From a virus: a DNA stretch of 50,941 bases. The stretch spans positions 1 through 50,941 of IMG/VR virus record IMGVR_UViG_3300009705_000022. One strand, written 5' to 3'. The position numbers and the translations under genes were made by a program. Shown here one piece after another: positions 25,104 to 33,784 of the stretch; positions within the stretch are counted from its first letter, which is position 1; each line of letters begins with the position of its first letter. The notes below the pieces were generated by a model, which saw nothing but the letters and a program-made list of their open reading frames with translations, had not been told where the DNA came from and did no database searches.

Positions 25104-26243
25104 TTATGCAGCAGTTGTAGTAGTTGTAGTTGTAATACAAGTATTATTATCAACAACAGCACCAAGAGCAGCAACTAAAACAGCTTCTACGTCAGCAGCT
25201 ATACCACTTCCACCATCAGTGTCAGCATTAGGTACGGCTATCATTACGATAGAATCTTGATGGATAAAATCACCCCATTGATATGCACCTCTATCATATT
25301 CATTGAATCTGATATAGTAGCTATCATATACAACTCCGTCAGTTACATAAGACTCAAAGTTCTCATTGTATCCTCCCATTCTGTATAGAGATTTTAAATA
25401 CCCAGCTTGGTAGCTATAGTAATTGATTTCTGCTTGTTTCCATTCAGCAGCTAATCCAGAAGGATAAGTAGCATTTTGGATTATAGAAGATGTAGCAACA
25501 ATGTTACAAGCATCAGCAACGATAAAGTCAGCAGTTGTAGCTGGTCCATCATAAATAAATGCGTTGAAATACATTCTGTCATATTCAAATGGGAATGCAG
25601 CAACATCACAAGGTTGTCCATATTTAGTTAATGGTTTACCATGTATTCTTAATTTTGTTCCACCAACGTTTTCAAATGTAAAGAAACTTTTGAAAGATAC
25701 GTTGTCTGGATTATCGCCAGGAGCAGATTGCTCTAACTTAACGATAAGTGAATTGATTAATGCATTAACATCTACATCAGTACACACATCACCACCACAC
25801 TCACAACATGGAGCGTTAACAGTTACTGAACGTGTAAATCCGTTGAAGTATAAAGTATTAATGTAAGAAGAAAAAGCACGTAATGTTAATGTGACTATCT
25901 CACCACATCCTACTTTAAAGTCTGTAACGTCAGTAATCTGGTTAGCAGCTTGGGAACACCCAGAAGCTTTATACCACTCAGTTACGTTAGAGTTACAGCC
26001 TGACCCAGATGGGCAGCCTTTAATTTTGTCAGATCTTTTAGATCCTTGAAGGTAGGTGTTTTCTCTACCTTGTGCTACGTAAAAATACGGAGAAGCAGCT
26101 ATGTTTGCAGCAGTTGCTACAGCATAATCACTTTTGTAAAATCCTACTTGACCTTTTGTAAGGTCTTGAGTCGAACCAGTGCTAGGCAGAGCTGTCTGAC
26201 CTACTGGCACCACGAATAACGTGGTTAACGCGAATGTACTCAT
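25104..26243 (-). CDS. Probable abundant virion protein with Cys-rich region and Thr-tract end (379 aa)
   Basis: The N-terminus has GQVGFYKSDYAVA and YFYVAQGRENTYLQGSKRSDKI, giving way to a Cys-rich segment (CPSGSGCN, CECGGDVC) and a mainly beta-rich body. The C-terminus ends NNTCI followed by a run of Thr and AA, the same linker type as in the display genes but with nothing attached. A strong terminator follows and the codons look uniform, consistent with a major virion component such as a capsid decoration or tail protein. I cannot assign it to a named family. Confidence 0.5.
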   Translation of the reverse strand: MSTFALTTLFVVPVGQTALPSTGSTQDLTKGQVGFYKSDYAVATAANIAASPYFYVAQGRENTYLQGSKRSDKIKGCPSGSGCNSNVTEWYKASGCSQAANQITDVTDFKVGCGEIVTLTLRAFSSYINTLYFNGFTRSVTVNAPCCECGGDVCTDVDVNALINSLIVKLEQSAPGDNPDNVSFKSFFTFENVGGTKLRIHGKPLTKYGQPCDVAAFPFEYDRMYFNAFIYDGPATTADFIVADACNIVATSSIIQNATYPSGLAAEWKQAEINYYSYQAGYLKSLYRMGGYNENFESYVTDGVVYDSYYIRFNEYDRGAYQWGDFIHQDSIVMIAVPNADTDGGSGIAADVEAVLVAALGAVVDNNTCITTTTTTTAA

Positions 26244-26270
26244 AATTTATTGTGTTTAAGGGTTATATTA

Positions 26271-27002
26271 TTATTCATTTGTTTGTATTCTAAATTGGGC
26301 ACTTTGTACAGCAGCAGCATTCTCTGTGTACATAGCTAGATTCTGAACTGTTAAATCTACAATCTCATCCTCTAGATATAGTTCTAGTTCACAATTTACG
26401 TTAGTTGATGGAGTTCCATCTAACATGATGTATCCTGCCTTATTTATATAGACAGGATATCTCATGTACATAATTTGTATAGTTGTGGGGGTAAATGTAC
26501 CATCAGTGTATACACTTATTGCAGAGGAAGATATTCCATTCAGAGTTTCTTGATACTCAAAACTTGGTTTATAATGATCATTGTTTAGTAAAAGAGATAA
26601 GTCTCCATGTTTACTAAGATCTTTATTAATCCATATTATCCGATCTTTGCATCTACCTTTGTTTGCTAGTACATAACTGTCTACATAAAACATATACTTA
26701 GGTTTAAGTACAGTTAAGTCAGCATCCCATTGATGTAATTCTTTGTTAGATTCCACTAACGGTAATGGTTGATTTGTAAAATCTACAACTAGATTCTGTA
26801 AATCCTCATACCTTTTCTTAAAAGAGTCATAACCTAATCGGCTAGGAACACTAAAACCATCAACTTTTTGTTTTATCAACTTAATCTGAGCTTCATTCAA
26901 GCTTAAGATTTTGTCTTCTAATGCAATCTGTTGGTGCTCGTTAGTTGATAGTTTATTTAGTTTTTGATCTATTTTGTATAATAAACTATCTACTGGTATC
27001 AT
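26271..27002 (-). CDS. Conserved crAss-like head-tail connector candidate (243 aa)
   Basis: The N-terminal 50 residues are helical (LLYKIDQKLNKLS, ILSLNEAQIKLIKQKV). The C-terminal signature MYMRYPVYINKAGYI, NCELELYLEDEIVDL and QNLAMYTENAAAVQSAQ resembles a conserved protein coded after the capsid gene in crAss-like phages, which I believe to be a ring/adaptor protein between portal and tail. The gap to neighbours is under 30 bp. The gene is secure; its position in the virion is inferred. Confidence 0.6.
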   Translation of the reverse strand: MIPVDSLLYKIDQKLNKLSTNEHQQIALEDKILSLNEAQIKLIKQKVDGFSVPSRLGYDSFKKRYEDLQNLVVDFTNQPLPLVESNKELHQWDADLTVLKPKYMFYVDSYVLANKGRCKDRIIWINKDLSKHGDLSLLLNNDHYKPSFEYQETLNGISSSAISVYTDGTFTPTTIQIMYMRYPVYINKAGYIMLDGTPSTNVNCELELYLEDEIVDLTVQNLAMYTENAAAVQSAQFRIQTNE

Positions 27003-27031
27003 ATTTAACTATGTTTATAAAAACTAGCTAC

Positions 27032-28000
27032 TTATACCGCAGCTAGTTTCTTAGATTTCAATTTCTTTTCAAGTACTAGTAAATCATCTTGATGATCTTC
27101 ATCAATTAAATATTTTACTAATTCTTCTTCATCCATTGCTACTTCGTATTCTCCTTCATAAACCTTGCCACTTGGCTTAAGTCTATAGATTGAATGTTGT
27201 ATAGCTTGTTTAATTAAATCTTTAATATGGAGTAAATTTTCTTTCATGTCAGCAAATCTGTTGAATACTTCTATCGGATTTAATCCTTGGAAGTTTCCAG
27301 TTTTTACTTCTGTTAGCTTTAACATGTTGTCTACTAAGTTATAAACTACTTCTTCTTTAGAGTCACTTGTTACTGGTAATCCTAGAAGTCTTGCAACTTT
27401 TCTTTTCTTTTCTATACTCATGCCATCAAACTTGATGATAGCTCTGTTAATAAGTTGCTTCTTTTTATAAACTAGTTGACTTTCTATCTCATCATTAACA
27501 ACATAAAACTGTGTATCTGCTGGAAATTCTCCTCTTTCCCATGCTTGGTATGAGGATGCAATAGTTGGATGAACTCTTAACCAAGCAAAAGAAATCTCTT
27601 GAATTGGTACATCTAAGTCATACATATTATCACCATCTAAAAGCTTTACTGCTTTAACATGAAGTGAATCATTTACTCCTGTAGATAATCCATAGTTCCA
27701 GAATTTTGCTCTTGGTCCTAAATCAATATCTCCTAATACACTTTGTAGCTTATCTTTTAGAGCAGTTACTCTTTCTATTTCAAGTTCTTTTTCAGTTGGA
27801 TCTTGAATTCTTCTGATATAACCAGCATCAGGATCTAGCCCTGTTCTGTATTTACCATCTAATTCTTTGTAAGGATATTTAAAAACTCCTGTTCCAGGAA
27901 TTCTTGTCATACCTGCCTTTGATAGACCACTTTGTAAAGTTTGAACTTGTGTATTGTTGTATACTCTCGTTATCGTAGAGATTTTACCTAATTTACCCAT
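27032..28000 (-). CDS. Conserved crAss-like virion protein downstream of the capsid gene (322 aa)
   Basis: A basic N-terminus (MGKLGKISTITRVYNN) is followed by charged helical regions (KELEIERVTALKDKLQSVL, KKKQLINRAIIKFDGMSIEKKRKVARLLG) and an acidic C-terminus ending KKLKSKKLAAV. There are no Cys residues and no enzyme motif. Genes in this position in crAss-like phages encode conserved structural proteins; the mixture of helices and charge would suit a capsid-vertex or connector role. It follows the structured spacer after the capsid gene. Confidence 0.5.
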   Translation of the reverse strand: MGKLGKISTITRVYNNTQVQTLQSGLSKAGMTRIPGTGVFKYPYKELDGKYRTGLDPDAGYIRRIQDPTEKELEIERVTALKDKLQSVLGDIDLGPRAKFWNYGLSTGVNDSLHVKAVKLLDGDNMYDLDVPIQEISFAWLRVHPTIASSYQAWERGEFPADTQFYVVNDEIESQLVYKKKQLINRAIIKFDGMSIEKKRKVARLLGLPVTSDSKEEVVYNLVDNMLKLTEVKTGNFQGLNPIEVFNRFADMKENLLHIKDLIKQAIQHSIYRLKPSGKVYEGEYEVAMDEEELVKYLIDEDHQDDLLVLEKKLKSKKLAAV

Positions 28001-28042
28001 AATGTAGTTTTATTAATTAATTCTTTGGTTTTATAATTTGTA

Positions 28043-28167
28043 GAGTACTCTGATTGAACAGGTAGGAACTTAATCCAGTACTCAAGTTAGAGAAGTATGT
28101 CCCCTCTGAGGAGGGACAGTGTGGGTGAGGGGACACTTCTCTGAGAATGGTGAACATTAAATTCACC
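28043..28167 (-). promoter_or_regulatory. Structured spacer with three successive hairpins after the capsid gene
   Basis: Reading the minus strand after the capsid stop: a short stem GGTGAA/TTCACC (28149-28154 with 28162-28167), a strong two-part stem of about 16 bp (28127-28142 with 28089-28106), and a 7-bp stem (28043-28049 with 28077-28083). None has a clear U-tract. It may act as a partial terminator or protect the 3' end of the capsid message, giving more capsid protein than downstream products. Confidence 0.6.
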
Positions 28168-28179
28168 TATCTTATATAT

Positions 28180-29745
28180 TTAGAATTGTGGAATTTCTTC
28201 AATTAACACAGTTCTAGATAAGTCTTCAATGAATACATCACAACGATCTTTCATCCATAACTCATATCCTGGGAATTTGTTAGCAGACTGCATTCCTTGA
28301 GACTTCGCAAAGCCTAAGTGGGAACGAGTACCATCAATATAACCCCAAGTCATAGAAGGAGCACCTTGCATACGAACTTCACGGATATTATTTACCATTG
28401 CACCATCAGATAATGGAGAAACATCAAACACCATAAATACTGGCGTAGATTTCATGTTTTGTCCAAATTCTAAATTAGTTTGTGGTAAATCTAGTTCTTT
28501 TAAGTGAACCAATTCAACACGACCTGTTTCTCTCGTAACCATTGCATCGAAAGCAAAGTTATAAGTAATGTTTTGTCCTTCACCTTGCATGTATCTGTTT
28601 CCAGAATCTGCCATGAAAGTAAGACCTGAATTAAGTGCATCATCTTTAAGAGCTTGTTGGAATACATCGAATCCAGCCTCATTAGTATACATTTTAACTC
28701 TACGATCTTTAACATCCACTCTACGATAGAATAGATCACCGAAAACTGCACGTATTAAGTTAGCAGAGAATTCACCTCTGTTATACTGTACTAAGTTTCC
28801 ATTATTTCTCATTCTGTGGTATACACCAGCAGAAGTTCTTTTTAATTCTTGTTTAGATCCATTAGTTTTAACCGTACCTGGAGAAGCCCAGATCATACGT
28901 TTAACTTTTAATTCTAACATAGACTTACGCATCCAGAACTCAATGAACGGTTCCCATTTAACGTCTTCTCTTCTTAAAGGAAGTTGATTACGTTGTTGTG
29001 GTGCATATACTAAAATATCTAATGGTTTCCCAGAAGAGTCTCTTAACATTTTATCATCAGCCCATTCCGTAATTTTGTGCTCATAACCATATGCAGAACC
29101 TAATGATTCGAACATAGTGATTTCTTCACCTAATCTAGGAAGACCTAATAAGTCTTGATCAAATTCTCCAATTGCAGCATCTACTAATTCTAATTCAACA
29201 CCTTGTGCTAAAAATGTAGTATTAACGAAGTCTACTGTTGGGTTATCACTTACTAATGTAAATTTGTAAATCCATCCCATGTTCCATGGTTGTGGATCTT
29301 TTATCACGTAAAAACGTGGTCCATATTGACGTGTTCCTACAGAGATGATAGCGTTCTTAGAGAACTCGTTAGAACTTAATATAAGCTCAAACTCTTGACC
29401 ATCAATTCCAACCTTACCAGTACCAGCAATGATATCTTTAGTAGATTTTGGAATGTCAATAATTTTAGGGAATTTGTAAGGTACAGCTATATTCCACTTC
29501 CACGCATCTGAGTTTGTGTCAATGTAATAAGGAGTACTCTTGTTAATCATGTCTAGAAAATCATTGCTATACAATGAAGATTGAGTATACAGACTGATAA
29601 TCTTTTTATCATAGTCTGCAGGCTCAGTAGAGTGAAAGGACTCTAGGTGGTTCGCATCTGTCAGCTTACCTACAGCTCGTGCATCCATAGACGCTACACG
29701 TGCATAAGTAAAGCCAGTTAAACCTGGAATTGTTTGAATTGCCAT
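28180..29745 (-). CDS. Major capsid protein (521 aa)
   Basis: It lies directly after portal and scaffold candidates, has the usual length of crAss-like capsid proteins (about 500 aa), is almost Cys-free, and is followed by a structured spacer as expected for a highly expressed gene. Sequence features include an N-terminal MAIQTIPGLTGFTYARVASMD, a segment FHSTEPADYDKKIISLY and a C-terminal region LWMKDRCDVFIEDLSRTVLIEE. The fold expected is HK97-like, which cannot be proven from motifs. Its ATG is 29 bp after the stop of the scaffold gene. I am fairly sure from context and resemblance; a profile search or mass spectrometry would confirm it. Confidence 0.75.
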   Translation of the reverse strand: MAIQTIPGLTGFTYARVASMDARAVGKLTDANHLESFHSTEPADYDKKIISLYTQSSLYSNDFLDMINKSTPYYIDTNSDAWKWNIAVPYKFPKIIDIPKSTKDIIAGTGKVGIDGQEFELILSSNEFSKNAIISVGTRQYGPRFYVIKDPQPWNMGWIYKFTLVSDNPTVDFVNTTFLAQGVELELVDAAIGEFDQDLLGLPRLGEEITMFESLGSAYGYEHKITEWADDKMLRDSSGKPLDILVYAPQQRNQLPLRREDVKWEPFIEFWMRKSMLELKVKRMIWASPGTVKTNGSKQELKRTSAGVYHRMRNNGNLVQYNRGEFSANLIRAVFGDLFYRRVDVKDRRVKMYTNEAGFDVFQQALKDDALNSGLTFMADSGNRYMQGEGQNITYNFAFDAMVTRETGRVELVHLKELDLPQTNLEFGQNMKSTPVFMVFDVSPLSDGAMVNNIREVRMQGAPSMTWGYIDGTRSHLGFAKSQGMQSANKFPGYELWMKDRCDVFIEDLSRTVLIEEIPQF

Positions 29746-29774
29746 TTTATTCGTTTTTTGTTAATTAATAATTA

Positions 29775-31049
29775 TTATAAGAACCATGAATTTGGTTTCT
29801 TTTTACTAGTTGTTTTCTGTTGAGAAGCAACTGTTTTTGATTTAGTTACTTGTCTAGCAACTTCTCCAAATAGCTGGTTAGATTTTTTAGTCACACCTGC
29901 TCTTTGTATAGAAGCCAAGGTTGGATCTTTTTCTAACATCTTTAGGAGTAATCCCACTTTAACTTTTAATTCATGATTCTCAGGTCTTTTCATATCTAAA
30001 ATAGCACGATCAAAGTCAGTCAGGGTGTCTCCAGTAGGTGTTTTCCACTTGTCTACTAATAAGAAGTCTTGTAGTTCATTTGCTAAATTAGAATTGATAG
30101 GTATACCATCAAATTCTTTATCTTTTACTTTATCAGAAAGTATTGTCTGTACATTAGTTACATACTGATCCTTAATTTGGCTCTTTGCTTGTAGCTCTTG
30201 TTGAGACTGTTTTTCTAGTTTTGAAAGCTTTGCAGCTTCCTTTTTAACTAGCACCTTGTGATGTCTAGTAGATACAGATTCTAGATCTCCGTAATTTTGT
30301 AATCTTTCAATTTCTTTACCTATGTCTTCTTTTTCAAAACCTTGATCAGCTAATGCTTGTTGCATAATTGATTTTTGATTACCTTCTTTTGATAGATCCA
30401 TTTCAGAGAAATTTACTATCTGGTTGTATGTTCCAAAATATTCTTTTGGGTTTACTCCTTTTACAAAGATAGAATCAAAGGCTTGTTGATAATCTTCTCC
30501 AAATTGACCTATGAAATCTTGTACTAAACTTTGTGCTCCTTTTTTCTTTTCAGATTCAAATCGAGCTAGAAATTCTTCAGGGGTAGATATAGAAACTTCC
30601 TCTTCATCTTCTTTGTTAAATACTCCAAGATCAAAAAGATCGTTTGAGAGTGCTTCAAAGTTTGCAGTTGCAGCATCTTCAGATTCTTCTGTTTCTACTT
30701 GATCAAGAATATCTTCAGGTTCTTTAACTAATGGAGCTTCTTCAATTGATTCTTCTTCAGTATCATCCGGATCATCACTTAGGAAGTCAGCAATTAGGGA
30801 TTCCCCTGTTTGTTTTTCTTCATCAGTTTTTCCGTCTGGACTAAGAGGAGGAACAATTTCTTTTCCCTTAGCTGCTGTTTTTGCAGGAATTGTATCTTTA
30901 ACTTCTTTTACTATTGGTTCTACAGACTCAGGATCTGCTTGTGCAGTTTCTGGAGCTAGTAGATCATTCAATAATTGTGTATCACCGGCACCCATATTCA
31001 TGGTGTCTTGTATACCAAAGTTAGCTTGTGGCTGTAAATTATCAGACAT
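29775..31049 (-). CDS. Probable capsid scaffold protein (424 aa)
   Basis: It is coded between portal and capsid, the classic place of a scaffold. The N-terminal 150 residues are very acidic (SDDPDDTEEESIEEAP, ESEDAATANFEAL). The middle is charged and helical with predicted coiled coil (KKEAAKLSKLEKQSQQELQAK). The C-terminus is basic (TTSKKKPNSWFL), as in scaffolds that contact capsid subunits. There are no Cys residues and no enzyme motifs. A good promoter candidate lies just upstream. An alternative is a capsid-internal cargo protein. Confidence 0.6.
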   Translation of the reverse strand: MSDNLQPQANFGIQDTMNMGAGDTQLLNDLLAPETAQADPESVEPIVKEVKDTIPAKTAAKGKEIVPPLSPDGKTDEEKQTGESLIADFLSDDPDDTEEESIEEAPLVKEPEDILDQVETEESEDAATANFEALSNDLFDLGVFNKEDEEEVSISTPEEFLARFESEKKKGAQSLVQDFIGQFGEDYQQAFDSIFVKGVNPKEYFGTYNQIVNFSEMDLSKEGNQKSIMQQALADQGFEKEDIGKEIERLQNYGDLESVSTRHHKVLVKKEAAKLSKLEKQSQQELQAKSQIKDQYVTNVQTILSDKVKDKEFDGIPINSNLANELQDFLLVDKWKTPTGDTLTDFDRAILDMKRPENHELKVKVGLLLKMLEKDPTLASIQRAGVTKKSNQLFGEVARQVTKSKTVASQQKTTSKKKPNSWFL

Positions 31050-31095
31050 ATGTAGTTATTTTTTGTTAAAATCTTGGTTTTACTTACTATGACTG

Positions 31096-31126
31096 TAAAG
31101 TTAATTCAGTCATATTGATTTACAAA
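31096..31126 (-). promoter_or_regulatory. Bacteroidetes-type promoter for scaffold and capsid genes
   Basis: On the minus strand TTTG (31123-31126) is separated by exactly 19 bp from TAACTTTA (31096-31103), close to the Bacteroidetes consensus TTTG-N19-TAnnTTTG. It sits in the 158-bp gap before the scaffold start. It would allow capsid genes to be transcribed apart from portal and terminase. Confidence 0.65.
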
Positions 31127-31175
31127 ACTTTATTTATATATTTTTATAAATATTCGAGATAATATAGCATTAACT

Positions 31176-31197
31176 ATTCTCACTTTATAATGAGAAT
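31176..31197 (-). other. Hairpin downstream of the portal gene
   Basis: ATTCTCA (31176-31182) and TGAGAAT (31191-31197) form a 7-bp stem about 10 bp after the portal stop. No U-tract follows on the minus strand. It may be a weak terminator or an mRNA-end protector. The rest of the 31050-31207 gap is AT-rich and holds the promoter listed separately. Confidence 0.45.
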
Positions 31198-31207
31198 AAT
31201 TATTTAG

Positions 31208-33784
31208 TTATTTATTTCGTCCTTTTGCATTTTGTTTTGCTACAGCTAGATCATTAGCTTGGTTCTCACGAGCTAATTTTATTTTATCTCTTTCTAATTG
31301 TAGTTTTTGTTGAGCCATTGAATTTCTACTTTGGATCTCTGCCATTTTACCTTGGTAATCTCTATTAGCTTTATTAGTTTCAGCTTCTAATTTAGATAGC
31401 TCTACTATATCAGGTGATCCTGAATTGTCTAAATCTGCTCCAACTATTTCTGGACCTTTAGCCATAGCATTAATAAGAGCAACTTCTTTCTTATTAACTC
31501 TATCTAGTTCATTTTGTCTATCTTCATTAACCTGTTCTTCCATTGCCATCTGCTTAGCTTGCTCTAATGCTGCTTGAGCTTGTTGCTGTTGAGCTTGCTG
31601 TTGTTGCTGTTGAAGCTCCATCTGCTGTTGCTGTTGCTGTTCTTGTCTATCTTTAAGATCCTTGAAAGTCTTTTTCATCTCTCTCATAGACTTAGTACTA
31701 TATAATTCAATAATATCATAAAGTGTACCACCATTTTGAATAACAGCTTGAGATAATTGTCTAAGCTCATTAAACATTTGAGTGTCTTCTGGTCTGTTAG
31801 TTAAGAATACTTGAATATCACGTAATGATAAATCAGTACCATTAACTTGTACAAATGCAGATTCACCTTCATTAGTTATATATGAAAGAGTAGATTGTGG
31901 CTTAGAACTTTCTGTATATAGTGCAGCATCTACAATTGCTTGGTATAGTTGACCCATTACATACTCATGTGCAACAAATAGAGGCTCTGTTTGAGAGTAA
32001 CTCTGTTGCATTGCTGTATTTGTACCTGTAGCTGTTTCTGATGCAGATACATTACCCATACGCTGTTTAGACATTCCTATTAATTCCCAACATTCTATTT
32101 TCATTTGTTGGGCTAGTGTATATCTTGATTGTATTTCTTGTGTACGTGTAAGATCTAATGCAGTAAATTGATTAAATGAACTTGGAGCTTTTAAGTTCTC
32201 TGGACTATCATCTACAAATACAACACCTCTATTACGAGCTTCCATTTCCCATACATCAAGAGCATCTTGTGCATCTCCATCTTTTGGAACAGGGATATGT
32301 CTTAGTGACATTAGTTGAACCTTACCAACTTCTTTCTCTAGTAGTTTATATAATTGATTCATACAAACATTATATATAACCTGGAAAGGCTTCATTAAAT
32401 CTACTAACGATTTTGCTTCGGTATTCTTTTGCTCATACACTGTACCAATAATTGGACAGTAATCTAATAATTTATAAGGTTTAACATGATAGATGTCCGG
32501 ACCTATTTTAATTCCTTGATACCATTGATTGATCCAACCCCACTCTAGTGATTGTTCTGTAGGCATCATTCCACTTTTATAGTTCTCATCTACTAGTACT
32601 GATTGCTCATTACCTAGATCATCCATGTATATTAATTTACCTATCTTCTTTTTAGAAACCCAATAAGAACGTATTACAACATACTTATATCCAAATGCAT
32701 TTACATTACTAGCTAATCCTAGAAAGTCTCTTAAACCATCGTCATTCTCTTTCATTTCAGACTCAATCATCATACGAGTCTGTAATACTAAAGGATCATA
32801 TGTATCATATGTAATAGAATCAATACCAGGTGTAACACCATTAGTTAAATTAGATTCTCTTGCATTGATTAATCCATAGTCTTGTAAAGATGTTCTCAAA
32901 TGATCAATCTCAGCTTTAGTTAATTCAGGAACTGCTTCAATTATTTCTGATAACTCCATCACCTGTACTGTGCCTGCAGCATAAGCTCCTTGTTTTCTTC
33001 CTGTAGGATCTGATGTATATTTTTTATCTGGTGTAGTTAAGAACCATGTATTTTTAGGATTTGTAACTTCAATGTTATAACCTAGTTTAGAGTTGTCTTC
33101 ATATATATGATAAAACTCTCTAGCAGTTATAAGAAGATCTCTAAATGCTTCTTCTGACTTTTCTTTAATATTAAAATCTGCTTTCTGTGCAGTGAGGACA
33201 TGGTTAGCCCATTTCTCTGCTACTGAAGTATAGCTATCTAATTGATCTTTAACTTGTTCAAATGTTAGTTTATCTATATCCTCTTCACTTATATCTTGTC
33301 CAGTCATAGCAACTTTTGCTACTACCTGTTCTTTAACTTTTGATATTACATATTTCTGAAGTGTGTCTGTTTTGAATTGTAATTCTTGTGCTTGACTTTC
33401 ATCATCAAATGCTTTTACTCTAAAAGAGTCTGGTCGTTTAGATATCTCTCCTACTAATTCATTCACAGGAGTTGTTATAATAGAATACATTTTTACATAT
33501 GCAGGAAGATCTATATCACTTACTAGTTGATCAGTAAAACTTCTAACTTCAGGTTCTTGATAAAAGTCTTCTCTACGAAGAATCCCTTTCATTAGATCAT
33601 AGTTTTTTGCAAACGTTTCTCTGTTCCTTACATACATTGCATATGATTGATTTGCAAAGTAATCCATAGTATTTTTAACCCAACTATCATCTTTCTTTTG
33701 CTTTGTAGTTTTAAACTGATCTGGAAAGATGTTTAAGTACGCATACTTAATAGATGAATCATTTGTGTATCTTATAATTGCCAT
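31208..33784 (-). CDS. Portal protein (858 aa) with Gln-rich C-terminus
   Basis: Its location directly after TerL (TAATG overlap at 33784) and its size match crAss-like portals. The N-terminal half is mixed alpha/beta. A segment with KIECWELIGMSKQRMGNVSASETATGTN resembles portal clip/crown regions. From about residue 708 the protein turns into Gln tracts (QEQQQQQQMELQQQ) and a long coiled coil ending in basic residues (KQNAKGRNK). Within this lies ADLDNSGSPDIVE, which resembles a calcium-binding D-x-D-x-S loop. The portal forms the dodecameric DNA channel; the Gln-rich tail may project into the capsid or bind cargo. The start is fixed by the overlap with TerL. Confidence 0.75.
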   Translation of the reverse strand: MAIIRYTNDSSIKYAYLNIFPDQFKTTKQKKDDSWVKNTMDYFANQSYAMYVRNRETFAKNYDLMKGILRREDFYQEPEVRSFTDQLVSDIDLPAYVKMYSIITTPVNELVGEISKRPDSFRVKAFDDESQAQELQFKTDTLQKYVISKVKEQVVAKVAMTGQDISEEDIDKLTFEQVKDQLDSYTSVAEKWANHVLTAQKADFNIKEKSEEAFRDLLITAREFYHIYEDNSKLGYNIEVTNPKNTWFLTTPDKKYTSDPTGRKQGAYAAGTVQVMELSEIIEAVPELTKAEIDHLRTSLQDYGLINARESNLTNGVTPGIDSITYDTYDPLVLQTRMMIESEMKENDDGLRDFLGLASNVNAFGYKYVVIRSYWVSKKKIGKLIYMDDLGNEQSVLVDENYKSGMMPTEQSLEWGWINQWYQGIKIGPDIYHVKPYKLLDYCPIIGTVYEQKNTEAKSLVDLMKPFQVIYNVCMNQLYKLLEKEVGKVQLMSLRHIPVPKDGDAQDALDVWEMEARNRGVVFVDDSPENLKAPSSFNQFTALDLTRTQEIQSRYTLAQQMKIECWELIGMSKQRMGNVSASETATGTNTAMQQSYSQTEPLFVAHEYVMGQLYQAIVDAALYTESSKPQSTLSYITNEGESAFVQVNGTDLSLRDIQVFLTNRPEDTQMFNELRQLSQAVIQNGGTLYDIIELYSTKSMREMKKTFKDLKDRQEQQQQQQMELQQQQQQAQQQQAQAALEQAKQMAMEEQVNEDRQNELDRVNKKEVALINAMAKGPEIVGADLDNSGSPDIVELSKLEAETNKANRDYQGKMAEIQSRNSMAQQKLQLERDKIKLARENQANDLAVAKQNAKGRNK

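Noticed and set aside
14751-25135. Diversity-generating retroelement for the display genes
   Set aside because: No reverse transcriptase or template repeat is seen; diversity, if any, is better explained by recombination at Thr/Ser tracts.
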